Counted from the stretch's first letter, positions 1-9,132 are shown. The stretch: DNA of 64,000 nucleotides from JAFGOG01 sp034429215 (GCA_034429215.1 DAOUGI010000030.1:52599-116598); one strand, 5' to 3'. Notes: generated from the sequence alone by a model not told the origin. Made by a program: numbers and translations.

Positions 1-669
1 ACCCAGTACCAGGCATAGGTTTTGACCGCCATAGCGCCCGCCTGGAGTGACTCGGATGGCCAGCTTCCATACCATTCGCTGGGCAGAACGTGTTTGACAT
101 AAGAATTGAAATCGACCACCTCGACGTATTGGATGGGCGGCGGGACGGTGCACGTCGTCTGGCCGGTGATGCCAACCCGGATTGTCAGCGGGGGGTAGAG
201 GCTCGATTTGGGAGTAGATAGCTGCCCTGCTGCCGGCCGGCCGTCATACTGCGCCTCACCGGTCAGTGCCCGGGGCGGCGAGATGTCGATGACGACCGGC
301 ACAAGCTTTAGGCGGGCATCCAGCCTGAGTGGGTTGTCATCGTATAGTTGTACGTTTTGAAGCACCCAGTCGCCATAGCCCGGCGCAGTGACCACGACGG
401 TGGTCGTATACACCACCGCCGGCAGGGGGATTGCGTCGAGGGTACATCTGCCTTCAGAATCGCTCCGGCCTGATAGCCCAAGCGCGGGTATTGAGACGTG
501 CGCGCCGGGAATGGCAAGCCCGGTCTGGTCGTCCACGATGCCGGCTTGCACTGCTGTGACCCATACCGGCCCGATCGGACCGCCCGGTCGCGCGCCGACT
601 GTCGCATCACCGCTGAGCAGTAGAGCTGTCAGCAGGACAATGGGCAGAAACACACTGACGGTTCTCATC
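1..669 (-). CDS. SpoIID-domain secreted protein, 3' end outside the window
   Basis: The frame is open from an ATG at 669 leftward to the window edge, so only about the first 223 residues are visible. It begins with a signal peptide (MRTVSVFLPIVLLTALLLSG). A carboxypeptidase-regulatory-like beta domain of the type GIVDDQTGLAIPGAHVSI then GRSDSEGRC follows at about residues 35-110. The start of a SpoIID/LytB domain comes next, with YVKHVLPSEW and ESLQAGAMAVKTYAWYW near the edge. In SpoIID of Bacillus this fold is a peptidoglycan lytic transglycosylase; in non-sporulating bacteria the role is usually unknown but envelope-related. The gene is divergent from the kinase operon. The domain call is firm; a sporulation role is not implied. 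Confidence 0.85.
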
Positions 670-729
670 CGAAGCTCGCTCCATGCCTGTCACAATGTTA
701 CCCGGTGTGCCATCAGAAGTGTTTCACTC

Positions 730-758
730 TTGACTTATCGGCTACCGGAGTTTATAAT
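730..758 (+). promoter_or_regulatory. Sigma70-type promoter of the kinase operon
   Basis: TTGACT at 730-735 and TATAAT at 753-758 are separated by exactly 17 bases. The start codon of the kinase gene lies about 50 bases downstream. Confidence 0.85.
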
Positions 759-809
759 GGTCTGGCGTTGGGAACATTGTACCACTGAAAGGGTTTCTGG
801 CTCATATTT

Positions 810-3800
810 ATGGAACCGGACGGCAGCCTGATAGGCGGGCGATATATCCTGTACGAGCAGTTGGGCACCGGCAGCCAGGGCGCAGTTTATCGCGCAACCG
901 ACCGGCTGACCGGACAGACGGTGGCCCTCAAACGGGTCATTGCTCCGATGGCACGACCTGATGCCGCCGAGGATGATCTGCGCCTGACGCTGGCCAACGA
1001 GTTCCAGACGCTTGCCTCGCTGCACCATCCGCACATTATCGGCGTGCTGGATTATGGCTTTGACGCGCAGCGCCAACCCTATTTCACTATGGAATACCTC
1101 CACGACGCCCAGACGATCCTCCAGGCCGGAATGGGCAAGCCGGTTGCAGAACAGGTAGAGCTGCTGATCCAGGTCCTCGAGGTGTTGGTTTATTTGCACC
1201 GGCAGGGTGTCCTGCACCGCGACCTCAAGCCGAGCAATGTGCTGGTGGTCGATGGAATGGCCCGGGTGACCGACTTTGGCCTGTCGGTGCCGCGCGATGA
1301 GGCCAGGGGCACCGTCGGCACCTTTGCCTATCTGGCGCCTGAGGTTCTGGTGGGCAAGCCGGCGGGCGAGCCCGCCGATCTGTATGCGGTGGGGATCATC
1401 GCCTACGAGATGTTTGCCGGACGCCATCCCTTCGATCTGACCAACATCAGCCGGTTTATCGACGGCGCCCTGAATGTCAGCCCCAATCTAGAGGCGCTGG
1501 GAGTGGCCGATGCCCTGGCCGGGGTCATCGGCCGGCTGCTGGACAAAGATCCGCGCTCGCGCTATGGCAATGCCGAGGCATGCATCGTCGCTTTTTGCCA
1601 GGCGATGGGGCGGGCGCGCCCTCGCGAGAGCAGCGCCATCCGCGAGAGCTTTTTGCAGGCTGCCAAGTTCGTGGGCCGCCAGGCGGAATTGGCCAGGCTG
1701 ACCACGGCCCTCGAAGGTGCGCTGGCCGGACAGGGGTCGGCATGGCTTGTCGGCGGCGAAAGCGGCGTGGGCAAGTCACGCCTGCTGGACGAATTGCGCA
1801 TACGCGCCCTGGTCCAGGGAGCCGTGGTGCTCCGCGGCCAGGGCGTTGTCGGCGGTGGCATGGCCTATCAGGTGTGGCGGGATCCGCTGCGGCGGCTGGC
1901 TCTCACGGTCGATTTCAGCGCTCAAGAGGCGGGCGTACTCAAGCCGGTGGTGCCTGACATTGACGCCCTGCTGGGGTGCGATGTGCCTGATGCGCTTGAA
2001 TTGGGCGGGCAGGCCGGCGAGCAGCGCTTGCTGGTCACAATCGTCGGCGCCTTTCTCAGGCACCGAGCGCCAACCCTGCTGATCCTGGAGGATCTGCACT
2101 GGACCAGTGAGAGCCTCAACGTGCTTGGACAGCTTGTGCCGCTGGTGGCCAACCTGCCGCTGTTGATCGTCGGCAGCTACCGGGACGACGAGACCCCCGA
2201 TCTGCCGGATCGGCTGCCGGGCATGCGGGTGATCGAGCTGGAGCGGCTATCTGAGCGCGAGATCACTGAGCTTAGCGGCTCGATGCTGGGTGAGGTGGGG
2301 CGCCAGACTCAAGTGCTGGCCCTGTTACAGCGTGAGACGGAGGGCAACGCCTTTTTCCTGGTCGAGGTGGTGCGCGCCCTGGCCCAAGAGGCCGGCCGGC
2401 TGAGCGATGTGAGCCTGGTGTCTCTCCCGGCGCGGATCTTTCCGCGGGGGATCAAGACGATTATCCTCAGACGCCTGGAACGGGTGCCAACCGAGGCGCG
2501 ATCGCTGCTGCACCTGGCGGCGGTGGCCGGACGCGAGATCGATCTGAAGGTCATGTCCAGGCTAAACGGCCAGATCAAGCTGAGCGATTGGCTGACCATG
2601 TGCGCCAACGCTGCTGTGCTCGAGTTCCGAGATGGCCGGTGGCGCTTTGCGCACGACAAGCTGCGCGAGGGGTTGTTGGATACCCTGGGCGGTACGCAGC
2701 AGGTCGATGCACACCGGCGGGTGGCCGCGGCGATCGAGGAAGCCTATCCAGGCGACCCTGACCAGGCTGCTGCGCTGGCCGGTCACTGGGCGGCTATCGG
2801 CGACAGGCGGCACGAGAGGCACTATGCCAAGCTGGCCGGCCAACATGCAGCAGCGCGGTTTGCCAACACAGAAGCGCTCTCCCATTTGAGCCGGGCTCTC
2901 GACCTGATCGCACCGGACGATGCCGGCGCGGAGCGGGTGGAGCGTTTTGACCTGCTGCTGGCCCGCGAGCAGGTGTACGATCTATTGGGGGAGCGCGAGG
3001 CGCAAAGCCGGGATCTGGCTATCTTGGCAACGCTGGCCGAGCAGCTAGACGACGGCGGGCCACGGGCAGCCAGGCGGTTGGGGCAGGTGGCCCTGCGCCA
3101 GGCAAATTATGCCCAGGCGATCAGCAACTATCCGGCCGCCATCGCCGCGGCGCAGCGGGCCATCGAGCATGCGGGGGCAGCCGGAGATGCAGCTCTTGGA
3201 GCGGGCAGTTATTTGCAGTGGGGGACAGGCCTGTGGCGCCTGGGCGATTTCTACGGGTGCCGATCGCGCCTGGAACAGGCCCTGGCGCTGGCCCAGGCGG
3301 CGCGATCGCGACAGCTTGAGGCCGATAGTCTGCGCGCGCTGGGCATTGTCTGCTATTACATCGGCGACTATGGCCGGGGCCAGGCCTACTATGAGCTGTC
3401 GCTGCCGATCAGCCGTGAGATAGGCGATCGGAAAGGTGAGGCCGCTACCCTCAACAATTTGGGCGAGGTCGCTCGCTCGCAGGGGGATTATCCCGCGGCC
3501 AAGGGCTATTACGGACGGCGGCTGCAGATTTGCCGGGCGATCGGCGAGCGGCAGGGCGAGACTATTGCTTTGGCCAACCTCAGCCTGGTGGCCCACACCC
3601 TAGGCGATGACGAGGCTGCCCGGAATTACGCTCAGGAGATGCTGCAGATCACACGGCAGATCGGCCACCGCTCGAATCAGGGTTATGCTCTGAACAACCT
3701 GGGTCATGCCCTAGCCAGCCTGAACCGCCTGGCGGAGGCGGCTGAGATCTATAGGCAGGCTGTGGCGCTGCGGCATGAGCTGGGCGAGCATTTCCTGGCG

Positions 3801-4139
3801 ATGGAGTCGCTGGCCGGCCTGGCCCGCGTCCTGATGCTCGAAGGCAAGCCTGCAGAGGCCCGGGTTCACGTGGATCAGATCCTGGCCTACCTGCAAACCG
3901 GCTCCCTGGAGGGCACCGATGAGCCGCTGCGGATCTATCTGACCTGCTACCACGTGCTCAGGGCCGGGCAGGCCTCCGGTGCTCAGGAGGTCCTGGCCAT
4001 TGCCTACAATCTGCTGCAGCAGTGGGCCAACAGGATTGCCGACGAGGACCTGCGACGTTCGTTCCTGAGAAATGTTCGCGTCCACCGGCAGATCGTGGAC
4101 GAGTACCAGGCCGCCCGTTCGCTGTGGCATGTCGCATGA
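810..4139 (+). CDS. Ser/Thr protein kinase with AAA ATPase and TPR domains (PknK/MalT-like architecture)
   Basis: The 1109-residue protein is predicted cytosolic. Residues about 10-270 are a Hanks-type kinase with an intact glycine loop (GTGSQGAV), Lys41 in VALK, HRD at 136-138 and DFG at 155-157, so it should be active. A STAND/AAA16-like ATPase follows, with Walker A GGESGVGKS at 315-323 and Walker B LLILEDLHW near 422-430. From about residue 650 to the end run tetratricopeptide repeats (for example ATLNNLGEVARSQGDYPAAKGYY). This kinase-ATPase-TPR order is known from PknK-type regulators that sense and signal through large complexes; no DNA-binding domain is visible. It is the first gene of four linked by ATGA overlaps. 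The nearest purine-rich RBS (AAAGGG at 788-793) is rather far from the ATG. Confidence 0.9.
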   Translation: MEPDGSLIGGRYILYEQLGTGSQGAVYRATDRLTGQTVALKRVIAPMARPDAAEDDLRLTLANEFQTLASLHHPHIIGVLDYGFDAQRQPYFTMEYLHDAQTILQAGMGKPVAEQVELLIQVLEVLVYLHRQGVLHRDLKPSNVLVVDGMARVTDFGLSVPRDEARGTVGTFAYLAPEVLVGKPAGEPADLYAVGIIAYEMFAGRHPFDLTNISRFIDGALNVSPNLEALGVADALAGVIGRLLDKDPRSRYGNAEACIVAFCQAMGRARPRESSAIRESFLQAAKFVGRQAELARLTTALEGALAGQGSAWLVGGESGVGKSRLLDELRIRALVQGAVVLRGQGVVGGGMAYQVWRDPLRRLALTVDFSAQEAGVLKPVVPDIDALLGCDVPDALELGGQAGEQRLLVTIVGAFLRHRAPTLLILEDLHWTSESLNVLGQLVPLVANLPLLIVGSYRDDETPDLPDRLPGMRVIELERLSEREITELSGSMLGEVGRQTQVLALLQRETEGNAFFLVEVVRALAQEAGRLSDVSLVSLPARIFPRGIKTIILRRLERVPTEARSLLHLAAVAGREIDLKVMSRLNGQIKLSDWLTMCANAAVLEFRDGRWRFAHDKLREGLLDTLGGTQQVDAHRRVAAAIEEAYPGDPDQAAALAGHWAAIGDRRHERHYAKLAGQHAAARFANTEALSHLSRALDLIAPDDAGAERVERFDLLLAREQVYDLLGEREAQSRDLAILATLAEQLDDGGPRAARRLGQVALRQANYAQAISNYPAAIAAAQRAIEHAGAAGDAALGAGSYLQWGTGLWRLGDFYGCRSRLEQALALAQAARSRQLEADSLRALGIVCYYIGDYGRGQAYYELSLPISREIGDRKGEAATLNNLGEVARSQGDYPAAKGYYGRRLQICRAIGERQGETIALANLSLVAHTLGDDEAARNYAQEMLQITRQIGHRSNQGYALNNLGHALASLNRLAEAAEIYRQAVALRHELGEHFLAMESLAGLARVLMLEGKPAEARVHVDQILAYLQTGSLEGTDEPLRIYLTCYHVLRAGQASGAQEVLAIAYNLLQQWANRIADEDLRRSFLRNVRVHRQIVDEYQAARSLWHVA

Positions 4140-5122
4140 CCGCGGCCGGTGGGATCGAGCCGCGCCCGTTGGCCGAGGCGGTAGGCGCGGCGGAACAGGT
4201 TATCGACGATTACGTCCGGACCGGCGCCGCCGCCTGGGGCGATGAGAACCTGGCAGTAACGGTCGAGCCGCTGCGAGGGGCAATCCGGTCAGGCAGGATG
4301 GACGGCTGGGTCGCCTGCCGGGGCGACCAGGGCCTGGGACTGGTTGTCTACCTGGAACGGGCCGAGGCCCACGATTGGCGTGCCAACCGGTATGTGGGGC
4401 GCCGGGGCGGGCGCATTTCCTTCGTGCACCTGCTTTCCGATTGTTCAGAAGAGAACCTGGTCGCCCGGCTGTTGGACCACACGGTGGCCCGGCTGCGCGA
4501 GGCCGGTTGCCGGCATATCACCAGCTACGCCGACCCGGTAGCTCACCTGGAGGCGATCCGCCAGGCCTACCTTGGACTCGGCTTCAGAGCCATCGAGCGG
4601 ATGATCATGTCGGTGTCGTTGGCCAAAGGGCCACCAGATCGATCCTCGCCCCCCGGTTACGATCTGATCGCCTGGGAAGACCGGTACCTGGAGCGGGTGG
4701 CGCAGCTTTTCCACGACGCCAACCGCGACACGGTCGATGCCCTTATCTACCCCCAGTTCAGCACGTTTGAGGAGACGGAACAGATGGTTCAAGCGGTCTG
4801 CGATGGGGGAGCCGGCGCTTTTGTCGAGGAGGCGAGCGGGATCGTGCTGCGCGGCAGGGAGGTGTGTGGGGCGGTCGTGCTCGTCCGGCCCAAGCCTGAC
4901 CGGGGGGTTGTCGTGGCAGCGGCCATCGCTCCGGCATACCAGGGACAGGGCCTGGGCCGAGCGCTGCTGGCCAGGATGCTGGCGTCGGCCTGGGAGGTGG
5001 GCATCTGGACGGTCGATCTGGTGGTGACCGAGGGGAACCGGCCCGCTGTGGCCCTCTACCGGCGGCTGGGGTTTTCTTCCAGGCGGCGGATGACCGCCTA
5101 CGTGTGGGAGGCGACATCATGA
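4136..5122 (+). CDS. Tandem GNAT-fold acetyltransferase
   Basis: The ATG at 4136 overlaps the stop of the kinase gene (ATGA). This favours it over longer in-frame starts inside the upstream gene and gives 328 residues. The C-terminal half is a clear GNAT domain: AAAIAPAYQGQGLGRALLAR carries the acetyl-CoA pyrophosphate loop Q-x-x-G-x-G, and NRPAVALYRRLGF is the usual last helix and strand. The N-terminal half has a more degenerate GNAT-like pattern (RQAYLGLGFRAIERM), so this looks like a two-domain enzyme of which one may be inactive. The acceptor substrate cannot be told. Translational coupling suggests it works with the kinase or shares its regulation. Confidence 0.8.
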   Translation: MTAAGGIEPRPLAEAVGAAEQVIDDYVRTGAAAWGDENLAVTVEPLRGAIRSGRMDGWVACRGDQGLGLVVYLERAEAHDWRANRYVGRRGGRISFVHLLSDCSEENLVARLLDHTVARLREAGCRHITSYADPVAHLEAIRQAYLGLGFRAIERMIMSVSLAKGPPDRSSPPGYDLIAWEDRYLERVAQLFHDANRDTVDALIYPQFSTFEETEQMVQAVCDGGAGAFVEEASGIVLRGREVCGAVVLVRPKPDRGVVVAAAIAPAYQGQGLGRALLARMLASAWEVGIWTVDLVVTEGNRPAVALYRRLGFSSRRRMTAYVWEATS

Positions 5123-5631
5123 AGATTAAGGCGCAAGCCAAGAAGGAACAGATCATCGCCGATCTGATCGACGCGCGGCGACAGATCCTCAACGCGGCAG
5201 CCAGGCTGCCTGTTGATCAGCGGGACGATGTCTTTCTCGGCGCCTGGTCGGTGCAGGACCTGTTGGCCCACCTGGTGGGCTGGGATCTAGCCAACCTGGC
5301 AGCAGCCGATGAGGTCCTGGCCGACCAGCTTCCGGCTTTTTACGCCTATCACGACCGCGATTGGCAGACCTACAACGCTCATTTGGTGGCGCAGCACAAG
5401 AAGGCCGATTGGTCGGCTATGGTGGCTGCGGTGGAAGGGTCACATCGCGATCTGATTGAGCGCGTGCGGGCGATCCCCGCCGAGGAGCTGGACAGGGACA
5501 GGGGAGTGCGCTACAGAGGGTGGAAGGTGACCATCGCCCGCCTGTTGCAGGCAGAAGCCGGCGACGAAAAGCAGCACGCCGCACAGATCAGAGAGCACTG
5601 GGGGGTGAATGGAGGGCTGGATGCGAAATGA
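5119..5631 (+). CDS. DinB/ClbS-like four-helix-bundle protein
   Basis: The ATG at 5119 overlaps the preceding stop (ATGA), giving 170 residues. The pattern WSVQDLLAHLVGWDLANL near residues 45-65 is typical of DinB-superfamily proteins of the ClbS/DfsB type: a helix bundle with a metal or substrate site formed by scattered His residues, here in LLAHLVGWD, SHRDLIERV and EKQHAAQIREHW. Known relatives include a colibactin self-resistance hydrolase (ClbS) and thiol transferases, but most members have no assigned function. No specific reaction is proposed here. Confidence 0.7.
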   Translation: MKIKAQAKKEQIIADLIDARRQILNAAARLPVDQRDDVFLGAWSVQDLLAHLVGWDLANLAAADEVLADQLPAFYAYHDRDWQTYNAHLVAQHKKADWSAMVAAVEGSHRDLIERVRAIPAEELDRDRGVRYRGWKVTIARLLQAEAGDEKQHAAQIREHWGVNGGLDAK

Positions 5632-6608
5632 GTGAGACATCTGTAGTGGAGTGGCTGCTGCAATCAAACGAGCCGTGGACCCGTTACCGGACCCTGGTCG
5701 ACCTGAAAGGCCGGCCACAGGACGACGTCGAGGTGGAGGCTGCCCGCGCGGCGATGGTGGCCCACCCGCAGGTGCAGGCACTGGTCGCCGAAGTGGCTGC
5801 CTGGCCCGGCTATGCCATCCGGCGGCACAACGACGCCGGCCATCCCCTGCACAAGCTCAGCATGCTGGCCGATTTCGGCCTGCAGGCCGATGATCCGGGC
5901 GTGGCCGCTGCCGTCGAGGCGATGCTGGCCCACCAGTCGGCAGAGGGGGCCTTTCAGAGCCTGATCAGCATCCCCAAGGCGTTCGGCGGCGATGACCAGG
6001 ACCACTGGGCGTGGGTTCTGTGCGACGCGCCGACGCTGGTCTATGCCCTGGCGGCGGTGGGCTTGGGAGAGGAGCCGCGCGTGGCGCGGGCGGTCGATCA
6101 CCTGACCGGCCTGGTCGAGGAGAACGGCTGGCGCTGCGTGGCCGCACCGGAGCTGGGCCGGTTCCGCGGGCCGGGGCGCAAGACCGACCCGTGTCCCATC
6201 GCCAACGTCTATGCTCTGAAGGCGCTGGCCCAGACGCCTGGGGGGTTGGACAGCCCTGCCGCCCACACCGGCGCAGAGATGCTGCTGCGGCACTGGATGC
6301 TGCGGGCCGAGATCAAGCCCTACCTGTTTGGCGCCGGCACCGACTATCGCAAGCTAAAATATCCGTTCGTCTGGTACGACGTCCTGCATGTGACCGACGT
6401 TCTCAGCCACTTTCCCTTCACCCGCGGCGACCCGCGCCTGGCGGAGATGGCCGCCGTCATCGCTGCCCAGGCTGACGGGCAGGGCCGGTACACCGCCGCG
6501 TCGATGTACCAGGTGTGGAAGGGTTGGTCGTTCGCCGACAAAAAGAACCCCTCGCCCTGGCTCACGTTCCTGGTCTTGCGCATGCTCAAAAGGCTGGGTG
6601 ACAGATGA
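5628..6608 (+). CDS. Hypothetical protein with alpha/alpha-toroid (prenyltransferase/squalene-cyclase-like) pattern
   Basis: The ATG at 5628 overlaps the upstream stop (ATGA), giving 326 residues. There is no signal peptide or membrane segment. Repeating helical segments such as MLAHQSAEGAFQSLISIPK, AVDHLTGLVEENGWRC and CPIANVYALKALAQT resemble the QW-like repeats of terpenoid-cyclase and prenyltransferase beta-subunit folds. The DxDD motif of squalene-hopene cyclase is not seen, so cyclase activity is not supported. It ends the four-gene operon; the next promoter lies about 75 bases downstream. Function unknown. Confidence 0.6.
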   Translation: MSETSVVEWLLQSNEPWTRYRTLVDLKGRPQDDVEVEAARAAMVAHPQVQALVAEVAAWPGYAIRRHNDAGHPLHKLSMLADFGLQADDPGVAAAVEAMLAHQSAEGAFQSLISIPKAFGGDDQDHWAWVLCDAPTLVYALAAVGLGEEPRVARAVDHLTGLVEENGWRCVAAPELGRFRGPGRKTDPCPIANVYALKALAQTPGGLDSPAAHTGAEMLLRHWMLRAEIKPYLFGAGTDYRKLKYPFVWYDVLHVTDVLSHFPFTRGDPRLAEMAAVIAAQADGQGRYTAASMYQVWKGWSFADKKNPSPWLTFLVLRMLKRLGDR

Positions 6609-6684
6609 GCCTTCGCGCCGCCTGCCCGACCGTCGAACACCAGCGAGCCTCCGAAGCGATCGTGGCTGCTGTGAGGATGCCGTT

Positions 6685-6713
6685 TTGACGCTGATGGTTG
6701 CCCGTGTTATACT
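6685..6713 (+). promoter_or_regulatory. Sigma70-type promoter of the M24 peptidase gene
   Basis: TTGACG at 6685-6690 and TATACT at 6708-6713 with a 17-base spacer. A GAAAGGAG ribosome binding site precedes the ATG at 6757. Confidence 0.85.
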
Positions 6714-6756
6714 GCTTCCACGGAACGCGCAACTTACGGATTGAAAGGAGAAACCG

Positions 6757-7821
6757 ATGCGATTGACCAAGCTGCGCCAAACGCTGGCAGAGCGGGAGGT
6801 TGATGCCCTTCTGATCAGCCAGCCTGAGAACCGGCGCTACCTTACCGGCTTTACCGGCTCGGCCGGCCTGCTGCTGATCACGGACAGCCGGGCGGTGCTG
6901 GCCACCGATTTCCGCTACTACGAGCAGGTGGGCCAGCAGGCGCCTGACTGGGAGCTGGCGCGGATTACAGACAATTTTCAGAAGCTGTTGCCTGACCTGT
7001 TGGCGAGTGCAGGCGTGCGCCGCCTGGGCTTTGAGAGCCAGCACGTGACGGTCGATCAGCTCGCCACGTGGACGCAGGCGACATCCGGCGTCGAATGGGT
7101 GCCGCTCAAGGACACGGTCGAGTCGGTGCGGATGTTCAAGGATGAGGGTGAGATCGAGGCGATGCGCCGCTCTGTGGCACTCACCGATGAGGCGCTGGCC
7201 CATGCCCTGGAGGTCATCCGGCCGGGCATGACCGAGCTCCAGGTAGCCTGGCTGATCGAGAGCTATATGCGCACCCACGGCGCCAGCAGGGTGGCTTTTG
7301 ACCTGATCGTAGGTGCGGGACCGAACGGCGCGCTGCCCCACGCCCATCCCGGCGACCGGACGATCCAGGCCGGCGACCCGATCGTGTTCGACTTGGGGTG
7401 TGTGGTCGATGGGTACTGTTCGGACCTGACGCGGACGGTGTGCCTTGGCCGGCCAAGCGACAAGTATCTGGCTGTGTTCGACATCGTGTTACAGGCCCAG
7501 CAGGCGGCCGAAGCCGCTATCCGGCCCGGTTTGACGGGGGTGCAGGCCGACGCGGTCGCCCGCGACCTGATCGCGGCTGCCGGCTATGGCGACCAGTTCG
7601 GCCACGGGCTGGGCCACGGCGTCGGGCTGGCGGTGCACGAAAAGCCGGGAGCAGGCCGGCTGTCAACCGACACGCTGCAGGCCGGCATGTCGCTGACGGT
7701 CGAGCCGGGCATCTATCTGCCGGGTGAGTTTGGCGTGCGCATCGAAGACCTGGTCATCATCCGCGATGGCGGCGTCGAGATCCTGAGCGGCGCGCCCAAG
7801 CAAGCGGTTGTAGGCGGGTAG
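6757..7821 (+). CDS. M24-family Xaa-Pro peptidase (aminopeptidase P / prolidase)
   Basis: The 354-residue cytosolic metallopeptidase should release N-terminal residues linked to proline or split Xaa-Pro dipeptides. The creatinase-like N-terminal domain (LLISQPENRRYLTGFTGSAG) is followed by a pita-bread catalytic domain. All five metal ligands are visible: Asp212 and Asp223 (VFDLGC and CSDLTRT), His283 (FGHGLGHGVG), Glu316 (TVEPGIYLPG) and Glu330 (RIEDLV). Length and motifs fit the PepP/PepQ group; the two cannot be separated from sequence alone. It has its own promoter and a good RBS and appears monocistronic. Confidence 0.93.
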   Translation: MRLTKLRQTLAEREVDALLISQPENRRYLTGFTGSAGLLLITDSRAVLATDFRYYEQVGQQAPDWELARITDNFQKLLPDLLASAGVRRLGFESQHVTVDQLATWTQATSGVEWVPLKDTVESVRMFKDEGEIEAMRRSVALTDEALAHALEVIRPGMTELQVAWLIESYMRTHGASRVAFDLIVGAGPNGALPHAHPGDRTIQAGDPIVFDLGCVVDGYCSDLTRTVCLGRPSDKYLAVFDIVLQAQQAAEAAIRPGLTGVQADAVARDLIAAAGYGDQFGHGLGHGVGLAVHEKPGAGRLSTDTLQAGMSLTVEPGIYLPGEFGVRIEDLVIIRDGGVEILSGAPKQAVVGG

Positions 7822-7874
7822 GAGCCGGATGCGCGAGCATCCAATCCCCAACCGCTTACTTCAGGCCTCTGGAT

Positions 7875-7903
7875 TTGCCGAAAATCGGGCATTGTGATAC
7901 AAT
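7875..7903 (+). promoter_or_regulatory. Sigma70-type promoter upstream of the two-TM protein
   Basis: TTGCCG at 7875-7880 and TACAAT at 7898-7903, 17-base spacer. A GAAAGGAGAG ribosome binding site lies before the ATG at 7963. Confidence 0.8.
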
Positions 7904-7962
7904 AAATAACTGTTAAGACTGCTTTTCCCGCGAGCCAACACGGCGAGAAAGGAGAGACCGCG

Positions 7963-8994
7963 ATGAACCAGGATGGCGGAAACAGAAAGCTGATTATAGG
8001 CGCTATCGTCGGACTGATACTGGGCTTGCTGCTGGGCATGCTTTTGTTTTGGGGTTTGCTCCCACCCAAGATGGGCAACCCTCAAACGTATGACCTGGGG
8101 GATGAGGGCAAGGTCCAGTTCGTCAAGCTGGTGGCCGACTCGTACGCGCTTGACAAGAATCTGGACAGCGCTCAAGAGATCCTGGGGACATGGGCTCCCG
8201 AGGAAATCCAAAAGGCGATCAGCGGCGCCGTCGCCTCCTACGAGGCTGAGGGCCGGAGCGACAAGGTAGTCAAGATGAACGATCTGCAACTGGCGCTCGG
8301 TGGCACCGCCGCTCCTGAGGCGACGGCAGCTCCTGAGGTCGAGCAGGAAGCGGTTGCCGGCAAAGGGCTAGTAGATCGGCTCAAGATTCCGTGCCTGGTG
8401 TTCATTCTGGCGTTGCTGGTGCTCGTCCTGGGTTGGATCGGCCTCCGCGTCGCCAAGCAGCGACGTGCTGCCCAGGCAGGCGAGGTGACGGCCACCCTTC
8501 CTGGGGCGCCGTCTGAGGCGGAAGTGTCCCTTGCCGAGGAGTGGAAGGGGATCGGCCAGCCGCCCTTGGGCCACTTTATCACCACCTACAAACTGGGCGA
8601 GGACACCTACGACGAGTCGTTCAGCATCGAGACGCCGACCGGCGAATTCCTGGGCGAATGTGGCGTGGGTATTTCGGAGCTGATCGGCCAGGGTGAGCCG
8701 GATAACGTGACCGCTTTTGAGGTCTGGCTGTTTGACAAGAGCGACATCCGGACTGTAACCAAAGTGCTTATGAGCGCCTATGCCTACAACGACGAACAGC
8801 TGCGGGCCAGGCTTGCACCCAAGGGTGAGGCGGTTTTGGCTCAGGTCGGCGCGCCGTTTATGCTAGAGACCACCGGCCTGCAGGTACAGGCGACGGTCAG
8901 CGACCTGCAATATGGCGAAGGACAAACGTCACCCAAGAGCTTTTTCCGGCAACTGACGCTCGGGTTAGTGGCGATGGCCAAGCCGACAGAGTGA
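7963..8994 (+). CDS. Hypothetical membrane protein with two TM segments
   Basis: The 343-residue protein is not recognised. A first hydrophobic segment (LIIGAIVGLILGLLLGMLLF, about residues 8-27) is followed by about 100 residues, a short Ala/Glu-rich linker (APEATAAPEVEQEA), and a second hydrophobic segment (CLVFILALLVLVLGWIGL, about 145-162). The remaining 180 residues are a soluble-looking domain beginning near YKLGEDTYDESFSIETPTG. It ends in a well-formed terminator, so it is a single-gene transcript. No catalytic motif is apparent; it may be a lineage-specific envelope protein. Confidence 0.75.
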   Translation: MNQDGGNRKLIIGAIVGLILGLLLGMLLFWGLLPPKMGNPQTYDLGDEGKVQFVKLVADSYALDKNLDSAQEILGTWAPEEIQKAISGAVASYEAEGRSDKVVKMNDLQLALGGTAAPEATAAPEVEQEAVAGKGLVDRLKIPCLVFILALLVLVLGWIGLRVAKQRRAAQAGEVTATLPGAPSEAEVSLAEEWKGIGQPPLGHFITTYKLGEDTYDESFSIETPTGEFLGECGVGISELIGQGEPDNVTAFEVWLFDKSDIRTVTKVLMSAYAYNDEQLRARLAPKGEAVLAQVGAPFMLETTGLQVQATVSDLQYGEGQTSPKSFFRQLTLGLVAMAKPTE

Positions 8995-9008
8995 GGATGA
9001 ACGACCAG

Positions 9009-9048
9009 AAAACCCGGTTTCACTGAGAAACCGGGTTTTCCTTTTTTT
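9009..9048 (+). terminator. Rho-independent terminator
   Basis: Stem AAAACCCGGTTT (9009-9020), 7-base loop, AAACCGGGTTTT (9028-9039), then a run of T to 9048. It sits 14 bases after the stop of the preceding gene. Confidence 0.9.
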
Positions 9049-9069
9049 GTGGCATCCAACCTCGCGAAT

Positions 9070-9098
9070 TTGCAGGAAGGCGAAAAAGAAGGTATAAT
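9070..9098 (+). promoter_or_regulatory. Promoter of the rpmH-rnpA-yidC operon
   Basis: TTGCAG at 9070-9075 and TATAAT at 9093-9098, 17-base spacer, 34 bases before the rpmH start. Confidence 0.85.
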
Positions 9099-9132
9099 CG
9101 CACCTTGCGAATTTCACGGGCGAGGTAAAATT

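Noticed and set aside
735..1427. A 230-codon minus-strand frame opposite the first kinase
   Set aside because: The sense strand carries all kinase motifs; the antisense translation has no coherent domain.
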